DNA of 64,000 nucleotides from NCBI RefSeq assembly GCF_040219335.1, contig NZ_JAVJSQ010000021.1:50652-114651 (forward strand). The letters run 5' to 3'. Shown here piece after piece: positions 45,370 to 55,955 of this stretch; positions within the stretch are counted from its first letter, which is position 1; each line of letters starts with the position of its first letter. The position numbers and the translations under genes are program-made. The notes under the pieces are model-generated. The model was not told the DNA's origin, did not search any database, and worked only from the letters and a program-made list of their open reading frames with translations. The stretch comes from Gimesia sp. (lineage in GTDB: Bacteria > Planctomycetota > Planctomycetia > Planctomycetales > Planctomycetaceae).

Positions 45370-48078
45370 ATGATGACAAACCGAAGTGATCAAAGACTTA
45401 ATTATCTTGTAGACCTGCTCGATCTTGTTGTTCGTGAACAGGTTGGAGAATCCCTGGCCGATGTGATGCAGAAGATCCGCCGATTGGCGATTGAACGTCG
45501 ATCCGGGCTTCCCGATGCTGAGAAACGCCTCGTTGCCACCCTGCAAGATCTCGAACCGTCTGAATTGCGTGATGTAATCCGCTGGCTCAGTCTCTTCTTT
45601 GACCTGGCAAACGCCGCTGAAGAACGCGTTCGTATTGAAATTCTCAATGAGCGCGATCGGAAATCTCAAATCCCCGGAGCCCCACGGAGCGAATCGATCG
45701 CTGCTGCCATTTCGGAATTGCACCAACAGGGACTTCCGGCTGCCGAAATGCAACGCTGGCTCGATCAGTTAAAGATTGAACCGGTGTTCACAGCTCATCC
45801 TTCCGAGGCAAAACGACGAACGACGCGCCAGTTACTTCGGGGAATTCGGCAACATCTGCCGGATATCGAGGCCAGCGGCAAGACGGATGTTGAACAGGAA
45901 CTCGTGGCAGATCTGACAGTTCTGTGGCAAACAGACTTCATCCGTCCAGAACGCCCTCCGGTGATGAGTGAAGTCAGTCGGGGGTTGTACTTTGCCTCAA
46001 CACTCTGGGACGTTGTACCTCGTATTTACAGCGAACTGAAGCAGGCACTAGGCCAAACTTATCCCAACCACCATTTCGAAATCCCGCGGGTGCTGTCATT
46101 TGGAACCTGGATCGGTGGCGACCGGGATGGTCATCCCTTTGTGACCGCAGATGTGACACGTGAAACATTCGTAAAGCTGCGTCGGGCCGCCGTTGAAGGC
46201 CACTTGCGAATGTGTCAAAAACTGCGGAAGCTGATCGTGATGTCCGATCAGCAGATCTCTTCCGAACCAATCCTGCGCGAGCGGATTACACGTTGTTGTG
46301 AGAGCGCTCCCGATCTCAAGGATAAACTGGCCTCGATCTCACAAATGGAAACGCCCCGGCAGTTTATGCAGATGCTGGAGTTCAGATTGGAACGAACTCT
46401 CGATTCGCTTTCCCAGGATCAGCCTGAAGCCGGTAGCTATGAATCTGTCGAGGAATTCCGCGATGATCTGGAAAAGTTGCATGAGAGTGTTCAGAAAAAT
46501 CGGGGACGAAGAATTGCCGAGCAGTATTTGCAGCCCTGGATCGACCTGGCACGTACCTTCGGACTTCACTTTGCCTGCCTGGACGTGCGACAAAATTCGG
46601 TTGTTCATCGCCGCTGTCTGGATGAGGTCGTCTCTTTGCAGAAATCGGACGATCAGGTCAATGCCCTCGATTTTATATCATCGGGCATACCATGCAGCAT
46701 CGATGTCTCTCAACTGAGTGACGAGTCCCGTGAAGTTTTTGAGACGTTGACCTTATTGGCGGAAGCCTACGATCAGTGGGGATCGGAATCGATTGGCGGA
46801 TACATCATCAGCATGACGCATTCCGCCCAGGACGTGATGACGGTCCTCTGGCTGTGGCGAACCGCCTGGCTTCAGCATCATGGCGAGGGGCGCGATGTTC
46901 CAGCTTTGCCGATCATTCCTCTGTTTGAAACGATTGAGGATCTGCGGAATGCTGCATCAATTCTCGAGCAACTTCTCACAGATGAAAATTACCAGCAGTA
47001 CCTGACGGAAACGGACCAGCGGGTTCAAATGGTCATGGTCGGATACTCCGACAGTACCAAAGATGGCGGGTATTTGACGGCTTGCTGGGAATTGCATCAG
47101 GCCCAGGAGCAACTCGCGGAGACTGCGGAGAAGTATCATATCGGACTGACGGTGTTTCATGGACGCGGCGGAGCCCTGGGACGAGGTGGCGGACCTGCCG
47201 CACGAGCGATTCAATCTCTGCCCCATAATTCCGTGGCGGGACGATTGCGGGTAACGGAGCAGGGAGAAGTTCTTTCGGAACGGTATGATGACCCCGTGAT
47301 TGCGCATCGCCATCTCGAGCAGGTCTTCAACGCCACGCTGATGGTGAGTGCGGGTCCGCGGCAAGATCTGAATCCCTCGTGGGCAGATACCATGGAGCAA
47401 CTCTCCACAGCTTCGTTTCAGAAGTATCGGGAGTTGATTCAGCATCCCGGTTTCCTGCATTATTTCGATCGAGCGACACCCATCAGTGAGATCGAAACTT
47501 TGCCCATCGGATCCCGACCATCCCGCAGAAAGGCGGAACATCGGACTCTGGATGATCTTCGTGCCATTCCCTGGACGTTTGCCTGGACGCAATCTCGTCA
47601 TCTATTACCGGCCTGGTATGGAATGGGAACCTCGATTCGAAAGTTTGTCGATCAGGATGGCTCGACATGGGCGACGCTTCGTACGATGTACCAGCATTGG
47701 CACATGTTCCGGGCATTGATCGACAATGCGGAACTCGCTTTGGCGAAGGCTGATATGCAGATCGCTCAAGAGTATGCCGTTCTGGCCCATGACGAGAGTG
47801 CAGCCGAGCTCTGGGAAATGATTTCTACGGAGTTTGAATTGAGTCGTGGTTCGATTCTGATGATCAAGGATAATTCCGAATTGCTGGCTGATGTTGAGTG
47901 GTTGAAGAACTCTGTACGTAGCCGTAACCCTTATGTTGACCCACTCAACCTCGCACAGGTCATTCTGCTGGAACGAAAACGCTCTGAAGAAGCTGAAGCA
48001 GCAGACAATGACGATCTGGTTCATCTGATTCGAATGTCGATTCAGGGCATTGCTGCCGGTTTGAGAACAACGGGTTAA
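45370..48078 (+). CDS. ppc: Phosphoenolpyruvate carboxylase
   Basis: 902 residues, the normal bacterial length. It carboxylates PEP with bicarbonate to oxaloacetate and phosphate, replenishing the TCA cycle. Family motifs: VFTAHPSEAKRRT (about 139; the usual Thr after HP is Ser), GGDRDGHPFV (about 249), LDVRQNS, GYSDSTKDGGY, the FHGRGG...GRGGGP phosphate-binding loop (about 598-612), and a C-terminus ending in Thr-Gly close to the conserved NTG. Two adjacent ATGs (45370, 45373) make the start uncertain by one residue. It is a single-gene unit, cytoplasmic, with no visible operon link to the lanthipeptide cluster upstream. Confidence 0.94.
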   Translation: MMTNRSDQRLNYLVDLLDLVVREQVGESLADVMQKIRRLAIERRSGLPDAEKRLVATLQDLEPSELRDVIRWLSLFFDLANAAEERVRIEILNERDRKSQIPGAPRSESIAAAISELHQQGLPAAEMQRWLDQLKIEPVFTAHPSEAKRRTTRQLLRGIRQHLPDIEASGKTDVEQELVADLTVLWQTDFIRPERPPVMSEVSRGLYFASTLWDVVPRIYSELKQALGQTYPNHHFEIPRVLSFGTWIGGDRDGHPFVTADVTRETFVKLRRAAVEGHLRMCQKLRKLIVMSDQQISSEPILRERITRCCESAPDLKDKLASISQMETPRQFMQMLEFRLERTLDSLSQDQPEAGSYESVEEFRDDLEKLHESVQKNRGRRIAEQYLQPWIDLARTFGLHFACLDVRQNSVVHRRCLDEVVSLQKSDDQVNALDFISSGIPCSIDVSQLSDESREVFETLTLLAEAYDQWGSESIGGYIISMTHSAQDVMTVLWLWRTAWLQHHGEGRDVPALPIIPLFETIEDLRNAASILEQLLTDENYQQYLTETDQRVQMVMVGYSDSTKDGGYLTACWELHQAQEQLAETAEKYHIGLTVFHGRGGALGRGGGPAARAIQSLPHNSVAGRLRVTEQGEVLSERYDDPVIAHRHLEQVFNATLMVSAGPRQDLNPSWADTMEQLSTASFQKYRELIQHPGFLHYFDRATPISEIETLPIGSRPSRRKAEHRTLDDLRAIPWTFAWTQSRHLLPAWYGMGTSIRKFVDQDGSTWATLRTMYQHWHMFRALIDNAELALAKADMQIAQEYAVLAHDESAAELWEMISTEFELSRGSILMIKDNSELLADVEWLKNSVRSRNPYVDPLNLAQVILLERKRSEEAEAADNDDLVHLIRMSIQGIAAGLRTTG

Positions 48079-48256
48079 GTTGATTCCAAAATTCTTTTCT
48101 TAGTTCCAGGTCGCTGATCGCTTATGTTGTGTTTTTGAAATCACAGTTTCGTGTGTCGGTTTCCCGAACTGATGAAATTATCTATTCGGATGGATGACGC
48201 CTGCTGGGCATGTGTGCCTTCTCCTCAATCGGTCCAGAATCATGATTGGTAGATCA

Positions 48257-48937
48257 TCAAGTTCTGGTTCCGGTTAAGGGGGCGAGGTCACCCCTTTGTG
48301 GTTGATCTTCGGTCGCAAGCCTCAGAAGTTCTCTGCGAGCAGACTCTAAGGAGTCGACCAAAGCCGCACCACCATGCTCGTCATTTTCAGCGGCGACAAT
48401 CTGTAAATCGTTCACGCCGATGAAGCGAAACACCGTCTGTAAATGTGGATCAAGATGGTTATTTTTCTCGTTTCGACCGCCGGGACCATACCCACCATCA
48501 CCACGGGAGATCACCGCAATCATCCGTTTACCGTGAACGAGCGGTGTATACGGTGATTCTTCGTCATCGGGATTAATTAAGAACGTTCGACCTATACGCA
48601 CAATCTGATCTATGTAAGCTTTGAATCCGCTTGGCATTCCGAAATTGTAAAAGGGAATCCCGGCAACAATCACATCAGCCAGTAATAGCTCGTCTATCAG
48701 TTCGTTGCTCAATCGCAGGGCATCCTGCATTGCCTGACTGCGTTCATTCGGTGGCGTGAATGCCGCTGCGATCCACTCTTCCGTCACATGTGGCAATGGG
48801 CTTTGTCCAATGTCACGATACGTCACGGTGCTGTTGGGGTGGTTGACCTGCCATCTTTGTACATAGTCGGCTGTGAGACCACGTGTGTGGGAACGGTCGC
48901 TGCGAGGGCTTGAATCAATGTGGAGCAGGTGAGGCAT
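48257..48937 (-). CDS. azoR: FMN-dependent NADH-azoreductase / quinone reductase
   Basis: 226 residues of the AzoR/AcpD flavodoxin-like family, which performs two-electron reduction of quinones and azo dyes with NADH and so limits redox cycling. The first strand HIDSSPRSDRSHTR is the FMN phosphate loop; PFYNFGMPSGFKAYID is the conserved flavin/dimer segment; SRGDGGYGPGG is the second FMN loop. The ATG at 48937 is preceded by AAAAGGAGAA, a near-ideal ribosome binding site that decides the start over an upstream one at 48958. Transcribed divergently from an HxlR regulator, the standard arrangement for quinone- or electrophile-inducible reductases. Confidence 0.9.
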   Translation of the reverse strand: MPHLLHIDSSPRSDRSHTRGLTADYVQRWQVNHPNSTVTYRDIGQSPLPHVTEEWIAAAFTPPNERSQAMQDALRLSNELIDELLLADVIVAGIPFYNFGMPSGFKAYIDQIVRIGRTFLINPDDEESPYTPLVHGKRMIAVISRGDGGYGPGGRNEKNNHLDPHLQTVFRFIGVNDLQIVAAENDEHGGAALVDSLESARRELLRLATEDQPQRGDLAPLTGTRT

Positions 48938-49072
48938 TTCTGTTCTCCTTTTCAACAAAAAGTTTTGGTATCTGAATTACAGTAACAATGCTGGTATAAT
49001 TGCCATTCACGAGGCAGGTTCAACCGGGCACAAATTTGTGGGGTACTTTCTTTTAAGTAGGGTGCGGGAAAT
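48938..49072. promoter_or_regulatory. Divergent azoR/HxlR promoter region
   Basis: Contains TATAAT at 48995-49000 oriented toward the HxlR gene. The matching -35 is weak. Contains the operator candidate below; the azoR promoter on the other strand was not identified. Confidence 0.55.
49044..49059. promoter_or_regulatory. Candidate HxlR-type operator
   Basis: Perfect inverted repeat TACTT-N6-AAGTA, lying between the -10 box and the HxlR start codon. TACT-N8-AGTA-like palindromes are known targets of YodB-type HxlR regulators, so binding here would give autorepression. Inference from symmetry and position. Confidence 0.5.
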
Positions 49073-49381
49073 ATGAGTGAGATTGATGTAACCGAAGTCT
49101 TCGAAAAATGCCTGGGTTGTCGCTACATGGTGACACTGCTCCAACGCATTGAGCAGGGAATTCAACGACCGGGGCAATTGGAGAGGGCAGTCGATGGGAT
49201 GACTGCGAAGGTCCTTTCGGAACGCCTCAAGCGACTCGTCGAATATGGCGTCGTTGAAAAGACGAGTTACCCCGAAATTCCTCCACGAGTCGAATACACT
49301 TTGTCTACATTTGGTCAACGTTTGCTGGAAATCATCGACGAAGTTGACATTCTGCATCAGGAGGCTCGGTTGAAGAAATGA
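49073..49381 (+). CDS. HxlR-family transcriptional regulator, probably thiol-based
   Basis: 102 residues, typical for HxlR/MarR-like winged-helix proteins. The helix-turn-helix region includes the (G/A)KVLSERLKRLVEYGVVEK stretch, the family hallmark, followed by a wing (PPRVEYTLSTFG). Two cysteines, Cys13 and Cys16 (CLGC), sit near the N-terminus where quinone- and disulfide-sensing relatives (YodB, HypR) carry their reactive Cys; the CxxC spacing is compatible with an intramolecular disulfide or metal site. It probably represses azoR and itself and is released by electrophiles or oxidants. Confidence 0.87.
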   Translation: MSEIDVTEVFEKCLGCRYMVTLLQRIEQGIQRPGQLERAVDGMTAKVLSERLKRLVEYGVVEKTSYPEIPPRVEYTLSTFGQRLLEIIDEVDILHQEARLKK

Positions 49382-49561
49382 CAAACCGCCCGTGGATTCC
49401 CGCCTTCCAACTCCAGCATCAGCTGATCGCATAACAGGAAAAAGATAATACCAGCTTGAAGTGGAGAGCATGACAAAGTTAGAGTGGTGAAATAAATAGT
49501 CCTGAAGCAAATTCAGACTCAATCCAAGTGATCAATGTAATCTCGAAGTAGAGAGACTCGC

Positions 49562-50836
49562 ATGAAAATTTTCCAGAATCTGTTCTCATCATCCATCATT
49601 ATAGTTTCTCTGCTGATGCAAACCGCCAGCGCAGCAGATACGGGGAAGCTTTCACTGAAGAAGAAGCAAATGCTCAAAACGATGTCGCCGTTGTTTAAAG
49701 CCATTTATCAAAATCCTTCAGGACTGGAAATGATTAAACTGAATGGCGTTTCACCTGATAATGGTCGCACATGGAAGCCTGTAAAGCCCACTCCCGATTT
49801 TGACAAAGACCTTCCCTACGGCTACCGACGCAGTCATTACGGCCTCTGGCGAGATCCGGTCAACGGCAACATCGTGTCACTTTTTAACTGTATGGACACA
49901 CCAGATAAAGATCCCAAGGCACATGAACCACGCTGGCAATGGCACTGGTATTACCTTCGTTACCGTGTCTCGACTGATGGGGGACGCAGCTACCTTTACG
50001 ACAAACCCATCGTCCAAAAGGGAAAGGAGTATTCCCCCGAGCACCCGGTCGACGGTGTGCACATCAGTCAGAATTGCTTCTTTCTGGGTGATCTCGGCTG
50101 TGATCCGATTCGTACCCGCGAGGGTACGATCCTGGTTCCGATGCAAATGCCCCCTCTGGCAGATGACGGCAAGAGTCTTCACAATCCCGGAGGTGGCTGG
50201 TACTGGCTGCAAACCAGAATTCTCATCGGACGCTGGACGGATAACAACGATCTCGAATGGGAGTCGTCAGAACCGATCGAGGGTGATGGGAAACGCACCG
50301 TCCGCGGTTTGTATGAACCGACCCTGGCTCAACTGCCGGATGGGAATCTCATCTGCGTTATGCGTGGCAGTAATGGAGGCAAGAGTGACCCTTCGAACAA
50401 GCTCCCCAGCCGGAAATGGATCAGCGTCTCTAAAGACGGCGGCCACAAGTGGAGCAAGCCAGAGCCCTGGACCTACTCTGATGGAGAACAGTTCTTCTCT
50501 CCCTCTTCAATGTCAGAACTGATCACCCACTCCAACGGTCGTACCTACTGGATTGGAAACATCAGTGAGAAAAACTGCCAGGCCAATCATCCCCGCTGGC
50601 CTCTGGTCATCGGAGAGGTCGATCCGAAAACTTATGGAGTCATTCGCGATAATCTGGTTGTAATTGATACGAAACAACCTGCTGAGGAGGATGTGAACCT
50701 GTCGCACTGGCACGCTATTGAAGACCGCCAGACGGGTGACATCGTCATTACGACGTCCCGGGCGAGTAAGGGTTACAAAAGCCGCACTCCGGTCATTTAT
50801 ACGATCGGTGTGGAAGGAGCCCGTCCGCAGGAATGA
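49562..50836 (+). CDS. Secreted sialidase-like (BNR/Asp-box) protein
   Basis: 424 residues with a signal peptide (hydrophobic stretch ending TASAA, cleavage near residue 24). The body is beta-propeller-like: Asp-box-type motifs SKDGGHKWSKP (near 290) and STDGGRSY (near 140), and a YEPTLAQLPDGNLICVMRG block characteristic of the bacterial exo-alpha-sialidase-like superfamily. Conserved Arg/Tyr residues that would bind sialic acid cannot be confirmed, and most planctomycete members have unknown glycan specificity. Monocistronic; converges on the cupin gene across a strong hairpin. Confidence 0.75.
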   Translation: MKIFQNLFSSSIIIVSLLMQTASAADTGKLSLKKKQMLKTMSPLFKAIYQNPSGLEMIKLNGVSPDNGRTWKPVKPTPDFDKDLPYGYRRSHYGLWRDPVNGNIVSLFNCMDTPDKDPKAHEPRWQWHWYYLRYRVSTDGGRSYLYDKPIVQKGKEYSPEHPVDGVHISQNCFFLGDLGCDPIRTREGTILVPMQMPPLADDGKSLHNPGGGWYWLQTRILIGRWTDNNDLEWESSEPIEGDGKRTVRGLYEPTLAQLPDGNLICVMRGSNGGKSDPSNKLPSRKWISVSKDGGHKWSKPEPWTYSDGEQFFSPSSMSELITHSNGRTYWIGNISEKNCQANHPRWPLVIGEVDPKTYGVIRDNLVVIDTKQPAEEDVNLSHWHAIEDRQTGDIVITTSRASKGYKSRTPVIYTIGVEGARPQE

Positions 50837-50999
50837 AGCGGGGCACACTATTTAGTGTCTTGGTTGCTTTTATGGCCGTTACGACTACGCCAGCACCGTA
50901 AAGCGCAACGCAGTCAGTCGTGAGACGAAGGCGTGTTGATGTTCCTCATGAGCCCATGAGTCAGAGCAGATTGTTGACGCGACGCGTGAGCGAGAGATC

Positions 51000-51034
51000 G
51001 GGCTGCCTCGGTCAATATGACCATGAGGCAGCCC
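51000..51034. terminator. Strong hairpin between convergent genes
   Basis: GGGCTGCCTC (51000-51009) pairs perfectly with GAGGCAGCCC (51025-51034), and the inner GGTCA pairs with TGACC around an ATA loop: 15 base pairs with one 2-nt bulge. There is no long T run on either strand, so it is a bidirectional terminator candidate or a 3'-end stabiliser. A small 6-bp hairpin (50845-50858) lies just upstream. Confidence 0.65.
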
Positions 51035-51062
51035 CGTTTGTGAATTCTCGCATCGTGTGATG

Positions 51063-52388
<1,326 letters not shown>

Positions 52389-52497
52389 GTGTAATACACC
52401 TTTATGAGTTTTGAGAAGTGGGCTGGTCCCAAAGAATGTTGTGGAGTGATGATAATGCTAAAAAAGAGTTTCTGTCGCAATTCTGCTTATCATAATA

Positions 52498-52527
52498 AGA
52501 AAAAGACGGGGGATCTAATCCCGCGTC
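52498..52527 (-). terminator. Minus-strand terminator candidate
   Basis: Stem GACG-GGGAT (52505-) with ATCCC-CGTC (to 52527), loop CTA, one mismatch; on the minus strand it is followed by a T run (plus-strand A residues at 52499-52504). It would end transcription coming from the DabA-like gene before the cupin gene. Confidence 0.65.
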
Positions 52528-52710
52528 CATAAAACCAGCAAACTCTTTGATATCAAATGGTTACAATGTGAAAACTGGAGGCGGCGGGTTTCCAGTATGG
52601 AATTGGTAAACACCTGAAAACAAGTGATTTACGGAAGAGCTGTTTCTCTAATTGAACCTATTTAACTCTTAAAAGTCTCAAAAATCAAGGAGCTGGTAAG
52701 TTGGCCTGAT

Positions 52711-52849
52711 TGGTGGCGGCGGGGATCGCTCTTGAGCTGGACTTTTAAGTTGAAAATAATCCTGGTAAGTCCGAGTGAATTGGACATTTGAGAAGAGACG
52801 GCCGGCGGGACTATCGATTTGGGGATTTCCTGGATCGGACACAGTCGGA
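52711..52849. repeat. Repeat B, left half
   Basis: Matches 26962-27096 of the intact repeat B and stops at GTCGGA (52844-52849). The rest of that repeat resumes about 3 kb away at 55839. The region 52850-53118 beyond it shows no other feature. Confidence 0.65.
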
Positions 52850-53118
52850 GAGCAAATCGGACATGTTATCGGACGATTGATGATACTCAGCATTTTCCTG
52901 CTAAAGGATCAGACAAGTCCCAGAGCCAGTAATTTTGTCTGTGCTTCCGGCGTTAATATGAAGCCACATCCTCCGTAGAAAAGAAGATACGCGGCAGGCG
53001 ATGACCTGTTTTTATTTGAGATACATAAGGCTATTCGCAGGCGTGAGAACCAGCTCGTAAACACGGTGACTTTCGAAAGAAACTGACGAGTGAAAGTCCG
53101 CACCGGGCCTGGAGAAGC

Positions 53119-54840
53119 TCAGTTCTCTGGCAGCACGATCTTTTTCCATATCCCATCAGTAGAGTACTCAAGCGCCTGTTCCTCATCCAGTGAGACGAGA
53201 TGCATCCAGTTGCCGCTTAATAGATTCATAATACTTGGATGTTTGGAAATAATTTTTTCGATCAGGTATCTGGGAGCTGCAATTACTATATGTAACCGGA
53301 TTGGTTTGTGATCGAATCTTGATCCTGTCTGCAGCGATTGCCAAGGCGAGCCTGTTGTCAGATCACCGCGCTTATCAGATAGAATTCCCATGCCCCCCAA
53401 GACGTTTTGGAAGTTCAAATTACTGCTGCCAAACTGATGATTATCGACTGCGGAAGCGTAAGATTGCATGTTCTTGCAGTGTGCAAAAATCATCGGGGCT
53501 GTCATGATATTCTCAAGCACGATCCCTTCTGGATCGTGACTGTGGTCATAACTGCACAAAAACGTATTGGCTTCAAGATCATTTTCCCGGATGTATTTTT
53601 GTGAGGCGATGACGAAGGCCGGTTTCCCCGCCAGTTCACACTCCGGACCTGCTTTTGACCATGCACCAGCTGCTGGCGATAACTCAATCATTGAGTAAGA
53701 ATTCGACACAGGCATTCGCTCGGTGCGATCTGATTCTATTGCTGATGACTTACCTGTCGACTCTGATACGACTTTTGTATTGTCTGTCTGAGCTGTGAGT
53801 CCACGCAGCAGCTGATCGCGAAAAGCAATTTCCGAAGCGCGTAACAGCGTATATCGCAGAAGCTCATCATCATGCGCAGAGGTTGATGATTTAAATGAAA
53901 TCGGGTGTTTGCTGGGATATTCGCTCCAGTCAATCTCGAATTTCTGAGCTCTTGAAAGTGCTGCATCGTACGCGAGTCTTATCGCCAGCAACCCTGAGAG
54001 ATCGTCAATCCCTGATTCAATTGCCTGGCATTTTATCCGGGCAGACCAGCAGTGAATCGAAAATGCCTGACACAGTAAATACGTTTCCCAGAGAACTGGT
54101 GGAACTTTCAGGCTTTTCAATGAAGAGATTATCGAGATCTCAGGCGTATGTGGAAGCTGAGAAATGTATCTACGCAAACCGGACAGTCCACGGAATTCGA
54201 GGTTTCGATCATAGACCGATGCCGATCGCCAGGATTGATATAAAGTCAGCTCCTTCCAGGGGCTCGGCCAGATTGCTTCTCCCTGATCATAATGCATTGC
54301 ACAATACTTTGAGATTTCGTCATAGATCAATTCTGACCAGTCGGAATTAGTGTTTTGATCCAGCAACTCAGACAGTGTGCGAACCGGTCTGTTGTGTTGC
54401 TGTATCAATTGGTCAGGAGCACGGTCCTGGTTGTCCACGTTGTCGGCCAGTTTTTGTAATCGTTCGGCTATTTTCTTCGCGGAGGGAATATGATGTGTAC
54501 CGACTAGATAATTCTCCAGTTCCTCGATTGCAGACTGGATGTGTTCAATTCCGAATCGTCCGGAATGAAACTCTTCGGCATAGAATTCCAGAGGCATCAG
54601 GGTGTCATAGTCTGAAAAAATTCGTAAATACTTTCGAGCATTCAGGAATGATCGCTCACAGATTCCATGATAAGGATTTACAGCTACCTGATCTTTGATA
54701 GGCGTGACAGATGAAATCACTCGTGAAACAACATGAAGTGCTTCGGAAAGGTGCTCTACCAGGTGTACCTGTGCAGGAGAGTATCTATTCAGCAATGTGG
54801 GCAAAGGAAAATATGTTGATTCAGATTTCTTTTGTGACAT
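53119..54840 (-). CDS. DabA-like (DUF2309/UPF0753) protein lacking the catalytic core
   Basis: 573 residues. The N-terminal part (about 35-110: VAVNPYHGICERSF, MPLEFYAEEFHSGRF) and the C-terminal part (about 405-560: FLCSYDHSHDPEGIVLE, IMTAPMIFAHCKNMQSY, DNHQFGSSN, GDLTTGSPWQSLQTG) are unmistakable DabA, the peripheral subunit of the DAB inorganic-carbon pump. Full DabA proteins are about 800-1100 residues and carry a beta-carbonic-anhydrase-like centre (CxDxRSE...RR and GHGxxxxNNP...CGACGG, supplying the Cys-Asp-His-Cys zinc site). None of these motifs is present: residues about 330-400 are a low-similarity Ser/Thr-rich linker. So the zinc site has been lost by internal deletion. No DabB (membrane subunit) gene lies nearby. 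The gene is AT-richer than its neighbours. Either a decaying paralogue or a repurposed non-catalytic homologue. Confidence 0.78.
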   Translation of the reverse strand: MSQKKSESTYFPLPTLLNRYSPAQVHLVEHLSEALHVVSRVISSVTPIKDQVAVNPYHGICERSFLNARKYLRIFSDYDTLMPLEFYAEEFHSGRFGIEHIQSAIEELENYLVGTHHIPSAKKIAERLQKLADNVDNQDRAPDQLIQQHNRPVRTLSELLDQNTNSDWSELIYDEISKYCAMHYDQGEAIWPSPWKELTLYQSWRSASVYDRNLEFRGLSGLRRYISQLPHTPEISIISSLKSLKVPPVLWETYLLCQAFSIHCWSARIKCQAIESGIDDLSGLLAIRLAYDAALSRAQKFEIDWSEYPSKHPISFKSSTSAHDDELLRYTLLRASEIAFRDQLLRGLTAQTDNTKVVSESTGKSSAIESDRTERMPVSNSYSMIELSPAAGAWSKAGPECELAGKPAFVIASQKYIRENDLEANTFLCSYDHSHDPEGIVLENIMTAPMIFAHCKNMQSYASAVDNHQFGSSNLNFQNVLGGMGILSDKRGDLTTGSPWQSLQTGSRFDHKPIRLHIVIAAPRYLIEKIISKHPSIMNLLSGNWMHLVSLDEEQALEYSTDGIWKKIVLPEN

Positions 54841-55498
54841 TGTGGCACTCTTTCCAGTAGCTTTGATTGATATCCGACTGCAAAAAATGATCTGGCAGGA
54901 TTATTGGCTGACAGGATTTTATAAACGTTGTCCGAGCATCATCTCATCAAAAAATAATTGAAGACTGTTTAATCCAAGTGGTTGAGTTCACTTGTTTTCT
55001 GGAAACCGGTCTGTGAGCCCGGCGTAGAGCAGGGTCAAATCAATTACAGCAGGCATTATGGTTTCTTTTGAAGCAAAAATTGAAATTATAATACACGTAT
55101 CATAAAGCACGAAATAAAATACGTCAATAATATTTCGTCATATGTTTAGAAGATCTTGAAACATTTTTCTGAGATGAATTGAGAAGACTTCTGTTCATCG
55201 AGAAATTAGAAAAAGAAGTTCCTGGCTGTCAGGCGTTAACAGATCGTTGAGGGAAATGTATTGTAAAAACTGGGATGGTGCCGGACGTCTTTGACGTAAC
55301 TTGATAATGGTTTTGATCAATATGGGGTTATCGGACGAGTTCTCGTTGAAAGAAAAAACTCGTTATGAGAAACCGTTTACGGGTTTATCCACTAATAAAC
55401 TGTAGAATTTCTGTCTGTTACGACATTCTCTAGAATTTTGCGCGAGTTCCGGACACTCTCATGCCGCGATATTATGAAGATCTCTTTCCCCGGGCACT
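54841..55498. other. AT-rich intergenic region with no gene seen
   Basis: About 0.66 kb upstream of the DabA-like gene, notably AT-rich at 55060-55220. It presumably carries the promoter of that gene; no supported ORF, RNA or repeat was identified. Confidence 0.45.
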
Positions 55499-55848
55499 TT
55501 GAATCACCAGAATCTGGATATGTTCAACAGCAAACGTAGGCAACGCAGCTATGAACATCGACTGAAGGAACTCGTTCGATCCACTGGCAATATTGACGTC
55601 GCTCTTCAGCGTGGGGGCCTTCGATTTTACGGCCCGAGGCTGGCTGACGAAACGATGTCGGATGTAATTACCGTCGACGTTTTAGATCTGAGTCTGGAGG
55701 AACTGCAATGTGAGATGATTGCATTGCGTCGTCGCAATGCTCGACTGATCGCTTTGCTGCGTCTGATTAACACTGTAATGTAAGTGACTCGCTTCACCCT
55801 GTCACAAATTCGGCTTCCGCTGGAAGCCCAAAAGCTCCGTCGGACTGA
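55499..55848 (+). pseudogene. Remnant of an IS3-like transposase N-terminal part
   Basis: Starting with a TTG codon, with an ATG at 55520 as alternative. The frame reads like an HTH transposase subunit (YEHRLKELVRSTGNIDVAL, then a leucine-rich LRRRNARLIALLRL segment). Between them the expected TARGWL helix-turn-helix residues appear only in another frame (55616-55640), so two compensating indels are likely. A TAA at 55781 interrupts the protein, but the same frame continues recognisably beyond it (VTRFTLSQIRLP). The rest is cut off by repeat B at 55839. Family placement is from memory of planctomycete elements and is tentative. Confidence 0.5.
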
Positions 55849-55955
55849 GTATACCCGTCTGAACCCATTACTTTCATAAAACGCGCTGCAGCAGATATGA
55901 AAACAACTGTCCGACTGTCTGGAATCATGTGAGGAATCAACGGCACAGACACTCA
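55839..55955. repeat. Repeat B, right half
   Basis: Matches 27105-27219 (GGACTGAGT-TATAC, CCGACTGTCTGG, GTGAGGAATCAAC, then a GACACTCA end). It begins with GTCGGA (55839-55844), the same hexamer that ends the left half at 52844-52849. Confidence 0.65.
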
